A stretch of DNA of 64,000 nt from Raphanus sativus (taxonomy: Eukaryota; Streptophyta; Magnoliopsida; Brassicales; Brassicaceae). The position numbers and the translations under genes were made by a program. Within the stretch, counting starts at the first letter, position 1. Each line of letters begins with the position of its first letter. Below are positions 1 through 11,870 of the stretch, in pieces. The DNA is taken from contig NC_079516.1 in the NCBI RefSeq assembly GCF_000801105.2, positions 15,128,001 through 15,192,000 of the forward strand. The letters are read 5' to 3'. The notes under the pieces were generated by a model. The model did not search any database. It had not been told where the DNA came from and saw nothing but the letters and a program-made list of their open reading frames with translations.

Positions 1-30
1 ATAATTATGAGTAAAGCCATTGTAATTTGT

Positions 31-526
31 TCATCTTTGTAACTGTTCTTGAGTTTCGTTGTTTGTGGTGGATGGCGACGTGTTGATGGCTTCAGAGGGT
101 GGAACCATCCCCCATTTGCCTTCAGCCTCGGTCGGTTCTATCACCTTAACAGACCCATCATTCAGACCAACAGCAAACTGGTTTGGCTCTTGAGGGTGAG
201 CCGCCACAACTAGAGGAGACAAGCCTTGGTTCCTGTGAAAGAAGAGAGAGTTAACATAGAATTAGAATGAAGAATCTAATGAAATGTTGGTTTAAGCACG
301 TACCCTTGAGGAAAGTAGGCAGATGGAGAGATACGACATCTTAACCTAAGACTGTCTCCATCTTGGAAGCATCAAATATCGCTAGTTGTGTCTCGTGGAC
401 TGCGAGGATACGGATCTGATCCACATGAAACTGTACGCGCGTGTCTCCACTGGCGGCTTTTCCTGCTGGCATTTGCATTGCTACGGATTTTCTCTTCTCC
501 CATGTGTCAATGCTCCAAAAGCATAT
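31..526 (-). pseudogene. TOPLESS-related co-repressor, 3' fragment with internal deletion
   Basis: Only the last two exons of a TOPLESS/TPR transcriptional co-repressor are visible. Exon A (526-304) opens with the WD40 segment IDTWEKRKSVAMQMPAGKA and runs through HETQLAIFDASKME. It then jumps directly to a frame-shifted LRLRCRISPSAYFPQ segment. In TPL/TPR proteins these two blocks are separated by roughly 35-40 residues (VPQ..., YSCNSQLV..., GNIGVFDAE...), so about 110 bp is deleted and the frame is lost; the upstream frame meets a stop within a few codons. Exon B (232-31) is clean: SPLVVAAHPQEPNQFAVGL, VKVIEP, ending EQLQR and stop at 33-31. Splice sites at 304/303 and 233/232 are canonical. 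No upstream TPR exon is recognisable between 527 and 1035, so the gene is also 5'-truncated. The C-terminus looks closest to the TPR2/TPR3 branch (from memory). Confidence 0.85.
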
Positions 527-1035
527 CTAAGAGAAGACAACAACAAGAGTTAGCACAAACTCAACAGTGCACTTTTTTAATTAGTACAAACTACATGTTA
601 TAACTTTTTAAATGTTTTTCTTTTAATATATATGGGATTTTTATGTGTCCAATATAAATTATTGATTTTCTTAGTAGAAACCACTTTACCCAAATTGTAC
701 ATTTATAATATAATTCCCAACGTCGCATAAAAATAAATAGTTAAGCATCTCCAATCTTCTATGTTTTTTAGATAGGATGCAAGGAAGTAACAATATTTTA
801 ATAGCCTGAAATTTTTAATAGGACTGGCCCATAACTAAATCTAGGCGCAGTCCAAACAATTAAGATCTATGATATGAGACAATAATTAAAAATGCGAATA
901 TAAAAGGTTTTTGCTCCAAGAAAAGATTTTGAGAACAATATAATTCTGAAAAGTATGAGATTTTATCATTCAAAATTGTATGATGAAAACATAATAGAAA
1001 GCTAAAACATTATGTGTGTTTAACAACATGCATAT

Positions 1036-1356
1036 CTATGTATGAATTTCTTGAAACATCCCTTTAGCTACCATCCTGCAAATCCATTGCCACCAAAACC
1101 CATGTTAACATGGATACATAAACATGCACAAATTATATATATAAATGAATTATACGTACCGAGGGAGTACATGTGTTTTATGACATTTGATACCAACGCA
1201 GTCGTGAATGCATTTTCTAACATCGTTAAAAAATATCTGGCACGAGGAAATGCACCTATCATAACAAGCTTCATATGATTCACTCATTGCTGGTAATGAG
1301 ATCATCGTCAATGCAATGAACATAATCATCAACATGCATATACACTTCTTCTCCAT
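1036..1356 (-). CDS. Small secreted six-cysteine peptide, thionin-like (copy 1)
   Basis: Two-exon gene. Exon 1 (1356-1160) begins MEKKCICMLMIMFIALTM, a hydrophobic signal peptide ending near residue 26, followed by a mature part with six cysteines spaced C-x3-C-x3-C-x9/10-C-x3-C-x4-C (YEACYDRCISSCQ ... CHKTH). The exon runs into a GTACGTATAA donor at 1159. A TTTGCAG acceptor at 1078-1076 leads to exon 2 (1075-1036), which adds 12 residues and a TAG, giving about 78 residues. The paralogue at 6039-7705 uses the same splice positions, frame and stop, which supports this model over the unspliced ORF. The cysteine pattern and size resemble the Brassicaceae thionin-like/cysteine-rich peptide families, which act in defence or reproductive signalling; the exact family is not certain. 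TATA-like and pyrimidine-rich sequence lies at 1357-1440. Confidence 0.65.
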
Positions 1357-2409
1357 CTTTTGTTTTTTAGTCTTGTGTATTTACTATGCTTGTCTCTTTT
1401 TGATGTCTCTGATACTATGAACAATTTCTATTTATAGCTTTATAAATTGTTTTATTATTGAAAATTTTTGTTAGATTTGACCGTGTGTATATATTGTTCA
1501 ACGGAAATTAAATTGTTTTGGATTTGATATTGAACAAAAAATCTACTCTATTGAAATAGATTCCTATTTTATCAATTGGTTTTTGGACTATAAGTCTATA
1601 ATTAAAATTGTAACCGTCCAAAGTAGATACTATTAATTAGTATTTAATATCTCAATATATTATGTTTGATATTTATTAGTCTCTTTCTAGATTTGCTACT
1701 CAATGTAATAACTAAAAGAAGATTTTTTTCCAACTATATCTAATATGCTCATATATTTTACTCGAAAGGTATACATTGATTTTAACAACAAAATATTTTT
1801 CTTCAAACATAAATAGAAATACGTCAATATAACATTGAGTAAATATACTGATCTCATTTGTTTATTTAACCATCATCACTACAAATACCCATCTTTCCTT
1901 GATATCCTGAAACGTAAGTTTGATTATTAATCTTTTTAAGGTTTATTTGTATTCCAAGCATCATAATTCGTATGGACAGCAGATTTTTTAAATTTTTTTG
2001 TATTCCATGTACTGTAAATTATTTAACTAATATTATTTTTGTAAAGTGTTAAGATACATTATAAAGTAATTAGAAATGTAAAGCACTCAAGAAAATAAAT
2101 TATTTCATGAAAATAACTTTTACTAACAACTAATATCAAAATTAATATGGTGACAGTGATAAACATTATATAAATGACAAAAATATACATTATTTAAACC
2201 AATACATTTAACGCCTAATGTTAAGCTATGTATTTAATCATTTAATGATCTACAGGGTAAATCATAATCTTCTTATTCTCTAATCTTATCCCAATCCTTA
2301 AAAATCGACTATCAGTTAAGCAAGCATCAACAATTAGTTTCCATATTCTACGCTTGAGATTTTAACAAATAACTCTGTTTTGATTTGCATATATTTTTGT
2401 AAGATACAA
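1357..2409. other. AT-rich intergenic sequence with the promoter of copy 1
   Basis: No gene is supported here. The first ~90 bases resemble the upstream region of the paralogous peptide gene at 7706-7800 (both contain a ctatttatagctttataat-type TATA region), so they are its leader and promoter. The rest is AT-rich sequence without recognisable coding. Confidence 0.5.
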
Positions 2410-3693
2410 TCTAAACTATTAAAGTTGAAGTACAAAAAAGAATTAGCCCTTAGACTTGCACAAAAATTACATACCCATGCTACTGCCATCACAATTTTGT
2501 CATTTTACTTTTTTACTTAAATTTCGTGATATATAACATTAAATTTGGGCTCACAAATCATTAATGCCCCAAATCACTCTTAAATGACGTATTTAAATAT
2601 CCATGCAGCTTAGATTTTGCATATAAAATATGTGACAATTAAAAAATAAATCAACAAAGAATACTCAAAAAACATTCCAAAGCTACTCCTAAATTTACGA
2701 TATTTAAAAAACAAATCAACAAAAAATATTATTTTCCTAATTCTATGCAGTCAGCATTTAATAAGTCATGAAATTCTCTGCACAAAAACTTGCCATATAC
2801 AAAAATATAGAATTTAGTTATCGTAGTTATATTGCTTCTCTCAACCAACAAAGAATATTCCAAAAAATTTTATATTGTTATCATTTTTTGAAGAAGTATT
2901 TATATTGTTATCATCTATCTTATCTTATCATCAATTCATGTATTGTTATCAACAAAGAATGTTTTTCACAAAAACATGTAATCATCTATCTTATCAATTC
3001 ATACATTAGTGGTTTATATTTTAAAAAATTTAAATCAAAATGCGTCACATATTTTAAAAAATTTAGATAGTTATTAATAGTGGATGTCATGCTAACTGAA
3101 AGTTATTAATTTTTTCATAGTTCCATATTCAAATTTATGTTTCCTAAATAATTATGCATACCTTGATTGTTTTTTTTTTGGGTTACTTTTACAATTGGTT
3201 TTAATTGTTTCTATCGGAAATAATTTTTAAAATAAAAATCTATTAAAAATAAATCTAAATTACAGATTTTAGAGTTTCTTATTTAATAAACCCCAAAAAT
3301 CTACACTAAATGCTCTAATATTATACAATTTATGTTAAGTTTACCAAGTAAATCATAAATTCGGTTTGTCTAAATAATAGATTTGTTTTCAAAAATCTCA
3401 ATAATATATTTGAACTTTATACAACTTTAAAACAAAATATTTATATTATGATTTAATAAAACCTACAAGTATACTTAAACCTCTAATACTTTACTGTTTA
3501 ATTTATCAAATAAACTAAATAAAAGTAAAATAAAAGAAAAACACAATCGCATAGTTTATAAATGAAGGTTAATCACATTGAACAAGACACACGAAAGTGA
3601 AACTTGAAAAATATATTAATTTACAGCACAATAAGTATAAACATATGATTACAAAGAACAAACATCCGCGCGGACGCGCGGATCAAAAGCTAG
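2410..3693 (+). mobile_element. Non-autonomous Helitron, family 1
   Basis: Starts with TCTAAACTATTAAAGTTGAA after an A and ends with a GC-rich hairpin (CCGCGCGGACGCGCGG) and AAGCTAG before a T, the A|TC...CTAG|T structure expected of Helitrons. Size 1,284 bp. Internal sequence is AT-rich and has no helicase or Rep ORF. A 100-codon ORF at 2768-3070 inside it is low-complexity and not credible. Confidence 0.8.
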
Positions 3694-4064
3694 TTATTAC
3701 ATCTTTCTGTATATTGAATAAATTTGACTAACGTAAATCTACTTATAGATTTTTTAAAATTATTATTCTACAAATGTAAAGAGAAGTTATGTTGACTGTT
3801 TAATCCGATAATTTGAATTTTAATATACAATTAAAAATTGACCCGTACACTCACACATGTATTTCTTTTAATATAATAAATACATGAAATTGATGTTAAA
3901 AAAATACATGAAATTATTCAGAAGACAAAATGTAATAGCTACACGAACATACGTCTATCAGGTGTTTATTCGATTTGTAATGTATAACATTTATATTTTT
4001 TAAGCAAATTATAACGTTTATATGGATTTAATTGTATGTAATTTGTTGTTGTTCATATTATGGT

Positions 4065-4758
4065 TGAATATTTAACCAATCAAACTGATATGGCATATAA
4101 TATATCAGTCAATTATATTTTTTAATTACATTAAACATTTTTAATGGATTTGTTTTTATAAATTAAAACACAGTTAGTATTTTATGTGTATTAATAAATT
4201 TATTTTTATAAAACAAAATATTTTAAATCAAATAAAATGTAGTTCATTTTATTAATAAATAGATATATTTCTAAGTTTTATATGCCAAAATAAATTCCAA
4301 TTTTATGTTTATTTTTGAGAAAATATTAAATTAAAATTTATTGTTGTATTCTTATAATTCAAATATGTATGTGTGAATTATATTAATCATTAAATTATTT
4401 AAAATATATTTGAATATTTAACTAATCAAACTGATATGGCATATAAGATATTAGTCAATTAGTAATTTTTAATAACATCAACCACTTTTGATGTATTTAT
4501 TTATAAATTAAAACACTAGTTAGTATTTTTTATGTATATTAATAAATTTATTCTTCTAAAATAAAATATTTTGTATCAAATAAGATGTAGTTCTTTTTAT
4601 TAATAGATAGATATATTTCTAAGTTTTTATATGCCAAAATAAAATATAATTTTATGTTTATTTCGAGATATTATTAAATTAAATTCTATTGTTGTATTCT
4701 TATAATTCATATATGTACGTGTGAATTATATTAATCATTAAACTATTTAAAATATATT
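4065..4758. repeat. Two-copy tandem duplication, period 346 bp
   Basis: The motif TGAATATTTAAC(C/T)AATCAAA starts at 4065 and again at 4411, and similarity continues to about 4758 (shared TATGCCAAAATAAA and GTGTGAATTATATTAATCATT blocks). The copies differ by scattered substitutions, so the duplication is old. There is no coding potential. Confidence 0.8.
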
Positions 4759-4769
4759 TGATTTTCCAA

Positions 4770-5195
4770 ATTTCTCTAGGATTCATGCTTGCACAAGCTC
4801 ATGCAAGTATTAGGAAGGATGACCTTGACCAGTCTTGTGTCACACAGTAGATAGACTATGTAGTTAAGCGTAAACTTAAGCACTTTGGTGTCGAGTGTCA
4901 TGTGAAGTATATAATAGAGAAATCAGTAGTTCTCAAGAAACTTGTACTGAATTTGAGTTGTTCCATATGCTAAAACAAGGGTGTTGTGTCTTCATGGATC
5001 TCCTTGCACTATTCAGACAATCTAGCACTTGCCAAATTATATTTATTGACTCATTGTTCTTGTCCTTTGACAAAGGTAATTACCAAATCTTGTTGGTACC
5101 CACAAATGATTTCAGATTTATTATCGTTTCTTCTTCATCGTTGCTTGCTTTCCTGATGATGTTTTTGTCCGAAGTTAACCATATAAATTTGAATT
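4770..5195 (+). repeat. Dispersed repeat, copy 1 (second copy at 14625-15010)
   Basis: This ~420 bp stretch shares long blocks with 14625-15010: TTCATGCTTGCACAAGCTCA, CTTGTGTCACA, CAGTAGTTCTCAAGAA, CATGGATCTCCTTGCA and CCTTTGACAAAGGTAATTAC. It is less AT-rich than its surroundings and looks like former coding sequence with a possible AAAG|GTAATT donor, but I cannot name the family. Both copies have stops and frame differences. It could be a transposon-captured gene fragment or part of a decayed retroelement. Confidence 0.7.
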
Positions 5196-5199
5196 AAGT

Positions 5200-6038
5200 T
5201 AATTATAAGTAAGCCTTTTCTTGTTGATGTATCAATTTAATTATGTTTATTTATAGTTTCTGATAAATGACGGAACACTATTTTTTTATTTTTTTTAATT
5301 AATGTTTTTTTATCTGAAATGTTGATGTAAAGATCGTGGACTCTTATAACAAAATGTAAAGATCTGAATTACTGAATCATATTTATAGTTTTATGCCAAA
5401 AGATGTATCTTAGTTTTTTAGTGATTGTGTCTTTGTCAGAGAAAAAAATTAACACTTATAGGCCCCGTTTGGATAAATTGTAGGTCCTATGCTAAAATAT
5501 TTTTTTCTCAGAAATTTCAGTTTCAGTTTTCTATATATACAAATGAGGACTCAAAACCTATATGTTTTAAAATAAATTAGGAACCTAATTTCTAAAATAA
5601 TTTATTCAAAAAGGACCCTATGCATGTGCACCTTGGGCGCACCCCAAGAGCTGGTTAGAATTTTATCGATTCTTATACAAATTTTATGTCTCGAATATCA
5701 ATTAGTCTTTTTTTTAGTAGAAACCATGTTATCCAAATTGTATGTTTATAAAAAATATTCAAACATCACATAAAATATAAAAAAAATCCCCCATTTTTGG
5801 TGTTTTATATTCTTAGATTGGGTGCTAGGAGTTAAATAATGTGTGGATAGCCAAACAATTAAGATCTATAATAAGAGAAAGCAATTAAAACTAAAAAGGT
5901 GCAATATAAAATGTTTTGAGAACGTTGACCAAGAAAAAATGGAATTCTGAAAATGACTTCGAAATTTTATTATTCAAAATCATATAACTAAAAAACATAG
6001 TAAACTAAGACACCATATGTGTTTAAAAACATATCTCT
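5200..6038. other. AT-rich spacer; right part duplicated from ~600-1035
   Basis: From about 5690 to 6038 this stretch parallels 640-1035, for example the TAGTAGAAACCA(C/T)(T/G)TTA(C/T)CCAAATTGTA region and the ACAATTAAGATCTATAAT region. The tandem duplication that made the two cysteine-rich peptide genes therefore included about 400 bp downstream of each gene. No gene is seen here. Confidence 0.6.
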
Positions 6039-7705
6039 CTATGTATGAATTTTTTTAAATACCCTTTTAGCCGCCATTCTGCAAAACCATTGCCATAAAA
6101 AAGCATGTTAACATGCATACATACATACACATTACATATCCCCTATATATTAATCCTGGAACATTGCAACATTGTTTGGTAGCCACGTGTCATTATGAGA
6201 ATTATTCTGAGGATTGTTAGAGAAATAAGTTGGTCCATCTACACATATATTATAGTTTTTATTAAATAACTATTAAATCAATTATTAATATACAAAAGAA
6301 TATTCTCTATTGTTTCCTTAAATAAAAGCTACGGAACTTCCTAATATGATTGACATATATATAACCATTAATGATTGTGAATAAAAAAGATTTTATAATA
6401 ATTTTTTATCCTCTATACTTTTCGTTTAATTTTATTTGTTAAAATAAATTAAACAATCACATTAAGCATATAATAAAAAAATTTATATTTTTTCTTATAT
6501 GTTGTATTTCAAATTTTTTAAAACGATTATAAATTACTAAAAATGGTACAAGCCTCACATTGAAAATTTTGTGATCAATGGTTACTTTTTTCAGTTCAGC
6601 CTATCGTTTTTAATGCGTCTTGGACATTTTTTAATGATTAACTAAATAAATCACGTACATAAAAGAAAGTGTTTTGGTTTAAAAATTGTTGCATACCCAA
6701 AATTAGTATGAACCATCGTCACTTTCATTTAAAATTTGGTTACAATAAAAAATATATGGTTGGGAAAAAAATCCAAATCCAAATAACCGGACCAAATCCA
6801 ATCTACAAAATAGTATAGAACTTTAATCAATTTGGTTAGATATCTGAACATGTTTAAAATTTTGGTATCTAAAAACCAGAACCAAACCTGATTCGGACCA
6901 AAATATTTTGGGTATCCGAGTATATTCGAATCAAATTTATATACTTAAATATATTATTTAAAAAATTAATATCTCAAAGAAATATACAAAATACTTAAGA
7001 TGTTTTTAAATTGTCCAAAATATTTAGAAATATATAAAAATAGTAAAAATTATATATTTTAAAATAACTAAACATTACTCAAAATACCAAAATACTGAAA
7101 ATATCTATTCATTTTCTATCCAAATATTTAAGTTAAACCAAGTTTTATGTTAAATTTAAGTATTTTGGTATACATTATTCAAATTTATATGTAAGATATT
7201 ATTTTTATTTTTATGTTTTGAGAAATTTAAAGTATATATGAAATTTAAGTTTTTAAAAAATTAAATGGGTTATCTGAATCTAAAACCAAACATATAAAGA
7301 TTCGAACCAAATTTGCAAAGATCCAAACCGAACTTAACCAAACGATACCTATCCACATGTCATCCCTAATCAAATGTAAAAAAAATTATTGATAACAAAA
7401 AAATGTATTATTTATTTAGATACAACATATTTAAAAAAAAGTTCACTCCGCGCAAGGCGCGGGTTATCATCTAGTATATACATATAATACATGAATTATA
7501 CATACCGAGGAAATACATGTGTTTTATGACATTTGGTACCAACACAATCTTGAATACATTTGATCTTTACATCAAGAAAAAACATTTGGCATGAAGAAAT
7601 GCACCTATCATAACAAGCTTCATATGATTCACTCGTTGTTGGTAATGGTATCATCGTTAATGCAATGATCATAACCATCAACATGCACATACACTTCTTC
7701 TCCAT
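6039..7705 (-). CDS. Small secreted six-cysteine peptide, thionin-like (copy 2), intron carries a Helitron
   Basis: Paralogue of the gene at 1036-1356. Exon 1 (7705-7506) encodes MEKKCMCMLMVMIIALTM, a signal peptide, then the same cysteine framework (YEACYDRCISSCQ, KCIQDC, TKCHKTH). The donor is GTATGTATAA at 7505. Exon 2 (6078-6039) follows a GGTTTTGCAG acceptor, keeps the same phase, length (40 nt) and stop as copy 1, and adds 12 residues (about 79 in total). The intron is 1,427 bp, against 84 bp in copy 1, because a complete Helitron (6139-7474) has inserted. Most differences between the copies are conservative and all six cysteines are kept, which suggests the coding sequence was under constraint. 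Whether the long intron is still spliced efficiently cannot be judged from sequence. Confidence 0.65.
6139..7474 (+). mobile_element. Non-autonomous Helitron, family 2, inside an intron
   Basis: The 5' end is TCCCCTATATATTAATCC after an A. The 3' end is CCGCGCAAGGCGCGGG hairpin plus TTATCATCTAG before a T. Size 1,336 bp. The insertion point can be checked against copy 1 of the peptide gene, where the two flanks are contiguous. About 6,770-7,350 is filled with degenerate CCAAATCCGAACC-like sequence. No Rep/helicase ORF. Confidence 0.85.
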
Positions 7706-9400
7706 TTTTCGTTTTTAGTCTTGTATATCTATCTATGTTTGTCTCTTTTTGATGCCTCTAATTACTTTTAACAATCTCTATTTATAGCTTTATAATCTTT
7801 ATTATTGGAAACATATTGTTAAATTTGACTATGTATATATTGATCACCGGAAATTAAATTGGTCCTGATTTTGTTCTTGATCAGCAATGTAGTATTATAA
7901 TTGTGTACTAGATATTTGATCCACATTTAGTAAAGCTATTATTATTTCTTGATGTATATTGAATTAGTTTGAGTAACACAAAATCTACTTGTAGAATCTT
8001 TTTTATTCTTCTACAAACCAAAAGAGTAGTTACGGTGAGGGAGTAACTGGATAATTATATTTTTAAGTATACAGCAAAATCTATAAATTAATAAGGGCAA
8101 TTCTCATAAAATAGATTTTTTTCAAGTTTTTGTCACAAAAATACCTAGGAACTTAAATTAATAAATTAATAAGGGCAATTCTCATAAAAAGACTCTTATA
8201 CACTAGATATATAAAATACAAACAAATAAATAAATAAATAAATAAAATTTATAGTTCCAGATTATATGTTTTCAAATTCGAATTTTTTATAATTTATTTT
8301 GAAACTTTTTCAATTTTGTTTTCAAATTTTACTTTTTAATTCAAAAATACTTTTGAAACTATTTTTAGAATTTTCAATTTCCATATTTTAATATTTATTT
8401 TTTGTTTATAAAAAATTTAAACCTCAATCGTTAATTGTCTAATCCTCACCCTCTTTACTCTATACCCTAAGGTATATATTAGTTAATCTAAAAGGTATAA
8501 GTGTATATTTACCTCTTAATGAAAATTTTTGGTCATTTTGATCCTTAAAGTCTATATTTGTGACAAAAAAACTTTTAGTGTTTATTTCTCAATTAATAAT
8601 GTTGGGACTATGATATTTTATTAATTTATAAAGTTAGTAATTTATAAGAAATTTTCTTTTCTATATTTCAGAATATATATATATATATATTTTGTCAACA
8701 AAAGTAGTTGATTTCAATGTTTATATATTCGTTGAAATTTATAATTCAACTTTCATATCATTTTATTATATTTATTTATGCATATGAGATATGTATCATA
8801 CTGTTTAAATGTGCTTTAGTGATAATTTTACTAAATACTATATAAGTATTATACTTAAGAAAAATAGAAGTAAATTTCATTATGAATATATATCAACAAT
8901 ACAATGTACTATTTATACTTTTATAAACTGTATATATAGAAACTGTTAATTTATAATTTAATAGGATTATATATTTACATGATATTTTCTAAAAATTATT
9001 TTCTTATTATTTATCAATATGTATCAGATTTTAAACGACCCCATTTAGAATCGACAAAATTTGCTAATTTATCATGTTGCTAATTTACAGTGGCCGTCAC
9101 AGAAAATAATTTTATTGGGGTTATAACATTTTGAGAAAATAATTTTAAAAATCAAAAATAAAAATATATAATAAATTTTTTTCTCAAAACATATAGCATA
9201 TATAGTTAACAAGTGTAATATAAAATCTTAAATAAAATTTTAATTAAACTAAGATTAAAGTAGAAAAGAAAAAAATATATATATATAGGAGAAAATAAAA
9301 ATAAAATACTATTTACAGGAACTTATGTTAGAACATCAAAGAAAAATAGGAAGAGTGTAAAAAAACAAAGGAATAATAGGAACAATGATATAACACATTA
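7706..9400. other. AT-rich intergenic sequence with a 29-bp direct repeat
   Basis: Promoter-like sequence of the peptide gene lies at 7706-7800. A 29-bp direct repeat (ATAAATTAATAAGGGCAATT...) occurs at 8083-8111 and 8161-8189 around a 49-bp spacer. Short TA repeats occur near 8675-8690 and 9275. No gene is supported. Confidence 0.5.
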
Positions 9401-9499
9401 ATAAGTTTTCATTTGGACCCAAAAGTGCCGTTAGTGGACTCACGTCATTTTCTCAAATTGGGCTTAAGGCCCTATAAAAAGACAGGAAATAAAACTTAA

Positions 9500-9590
9500 C
9501 GGGTACAAAGAGATGATTCGAACTATGATTAGAGGTGTCAGTGCAGAAAATATAACCAACTGAGCTGTTTACATCCTTTAACCTATGCTC
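9500..9590 (-). repeat. tRNA-like promoter boxes, probable decayed SINE
   Basis: On the minus strand an A-box-like ACAGCTCAGTTGGTTA (9567-9553) is followed about 40 nt later by a B-box-like AGTTCGAATCAT (9523-9513), the spacing of a tRNA-type RNA polymerase III promoter. The surrounding sequence does not fold as an intact tRNA (no matching acceptor stem seen). A tRNA-derived SINE or a tRNA-like patch inside a larger repeat is likely. Confidence 0.4.
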
Positions 9591-9669
9591 TAACTTTTAC
9601 CTATGTTCTAACTTTACTTTCTATATTTTAACGGTGTCAGGTGACTCCATAAATCTCTAGTGGATCTGC

Positions 9670-10617
9670 CCGCTAATTTATCGATTATTAACTTATAAAG
9701 TTTCTATTGTACAATATTATTGAGAACCAATTTCCAAACCAAAATTAATATATAACAAATTCATTCAAAATAAGTTGTTTAAAAATGGGCCTAACTAACT
9801 TCAGCCTAATTCTCTTAAGGCCCAACTAAATGTCCAGCTTCCAAATCCTGCCCAAAGATTAAACGTTTAGTTATTTCCTTATTTCTGTTTAGTGTCGGTT
9901 AATGTTTTTTACAAAGGCAATAGGGAATAGGAAAAGTTAATATGGTGATTGTGTTATAAATAGAGGTCGTGGTCAAGGTTTTAGAGCATCCGATTAAGAA
10001 AGAGCTTAGACATAGAGAGATTAAGTTTCATTAGCAAGAAAGAAAGGGCGTTCTTTTGCTATCTATAATCTATTGTTGTTCTTAAGAAACACTTTTCTTT
10101 TGACTTGAATAAAGGCAGTTTTGGTATCTGATTTCAAATCTAAGTTTAAAGTAATAAGCAAGGTTTAAATTCTAACATAAGTAATAGTCTCAAATTAGTT
10201 TATAGAACTTCTGACCAAACTATACACCTATAAAATTGCGGATGTTGCACTTTGCTCATTTTCCCAATCTTGGAAAATAAGTAATTTCTCTTAGGTGTGA
10301 TTATATAATCATTTTAGAGTAAATAATTTGGAAGAAAACTATTTTATTCTGAGTTCAGCTGAAAAATACCAATCAAGTAGATCACATACATTTAATTTTA
10401 CTCAAAGTACTGTTGCTAATGTGAAAAAAAAACACTCAAAACTTTATTCTTTATTCTGCAAGAGAAAAACATTAAAAGCACTCACCACTTAGGGCATCTC
10501 CAACCCATAATATTATTTTAGTGTCAAAGTTATACTATTTTAGTGTAATTTTAACACTTTTTTTTTCTTCTCCAACCAAAACACCAAATATCACACCAAA
10601 AAGAATATTCTTCATTA
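9670..10617. other. Intergenic sequence, possible retroelement LTR remnant
   Basis: A moderately complex stretch around 9,780-10,130 contains a TTATAAATAGAGG TATA-like motif and, at 10,120, GTTTTGGTATCTGATTTC, which loosely resembles the tRNA-Met primer-binding site of Copia-type elements. No second terminal repeat was found, so this remains a weak call. No gene is seen. Confidence 0.25.
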
Positions 10618-11870
10618 TCTATATTATTAAAGTTGAAATACAAATCGGAGATGTTTGGAAACAAAGATATTACAATAAATGAGATATGTTTGGCAACATG
10701 GATAATAGAGATATGTACATTCTTTTATTTACGCATTTAGCCATTGTATTTTCAATAAATTAATAACAAATGAGAATTGCTTAGAAACATGAATAACATA
10801 TTTAATACTTCTTTTTATTTAAACGTTTAACCATTTTTTATAATAAATTAAACAACCTTCTTTCTATATTTCTTTTTATTTACAATTATGTCACTATATT
10901 TACAATTCTTTATGGTAAAAATAAAAACACAAGCTGAAATATAAATAGTATATTATATAAAAAAAAACAGTATTATTACCTTATTTAGTTTAGTCAAATA
11001 TAAAAATTTCAAGAGTTCAATTTTCAAAAAAAATATCATAAAATTAATAATAATTCATAGAAAACTAATGCAAAAAATTAAAACTTTGAAACATAGATAA
11101 AAGTATGTCAAGAAGAAAAAAAATAATGGCTTACGTTATTAATAAAAATTGGAAATCCATTATATCATTTTTAAAATATACAAAATGGACTAATCTAATT
11201 ACCTAAAACATTGTTTTGTCTAAAATAATCATAAAATAATTTTTAAATTTTATATACATATTAAAATATGCATATATTCAAATTTTTACTAAAATATTTC
11301 CAATAACCGTTATTAAAAATATTTTCAATATATATAAGAAAAATACAACAAAAAGATTAATTTTATATACCAACTTAAATTAAGGTTTTTATATTTCACA
11401 TTAAACTTTAAGAATATAATATATATAATTATTTATAAGATGGTACATATAAAATACTATTACTTATATGATTATTTATATTAACATGAAAAATGAATAG
11501 CAATATATTTTTGAAATATACATCCGCACGGACATGCGGGTCAAAATTTATTTTAAATTACAATGTAAATATTTAACTAATATAGAAATATGTCACATTG
11601 TTTAAATAAAATATTAATATAAAAGTATTGTACACTTGTGTTCTAAAAATCATTTATTTTAACAACAAGTCAAATACATATGTTGATTGGAGAGAGAATA
11701 AAACAAAGTCAGAGAAACACATAGTTTACGAGAGACACTCTAGAATGTGTCGAATTTATTATAAAGAAAGTTTCACTAAAATAAATACATTCAATAGCTA
11801 CAAACAAATAATATATTTCATAAAAATGAATAATAATACTCGCGCTTTCGAAGTGCCGGTCAAAATCTAG
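10618..11870 (+). mobile_element. Non-autonomous Helitron, family 1
   Basis: Starts TCTATATTATTAAAGTTGAA after an A; ends CTCGCGCTTTCGAAGTGCCGG then TCAAAATCTAG before a T. Size 1,253 bp. A second, degenerate 3' terminus (CCGCACGGACATGCGGGTCAAAAT, no CTAG) lies inside at 11,523-11,547, suggesting end bypass or a chimeric element. ORFs inside are AT-rich noise. Confidence 0.75.

Noticed and set aside
2768..3070. 100-codon ORF inside a Helitron
   Set aside because: Tyr/Ile/Lys-rich AT-driven sequence with internal repeats and no Rep or helicase motif.
9500..9590. Functional tRNA gene
   Set aside because: A- and B-box-like motifs are present, but the acceptor stem and anticodon arm are not convincing.
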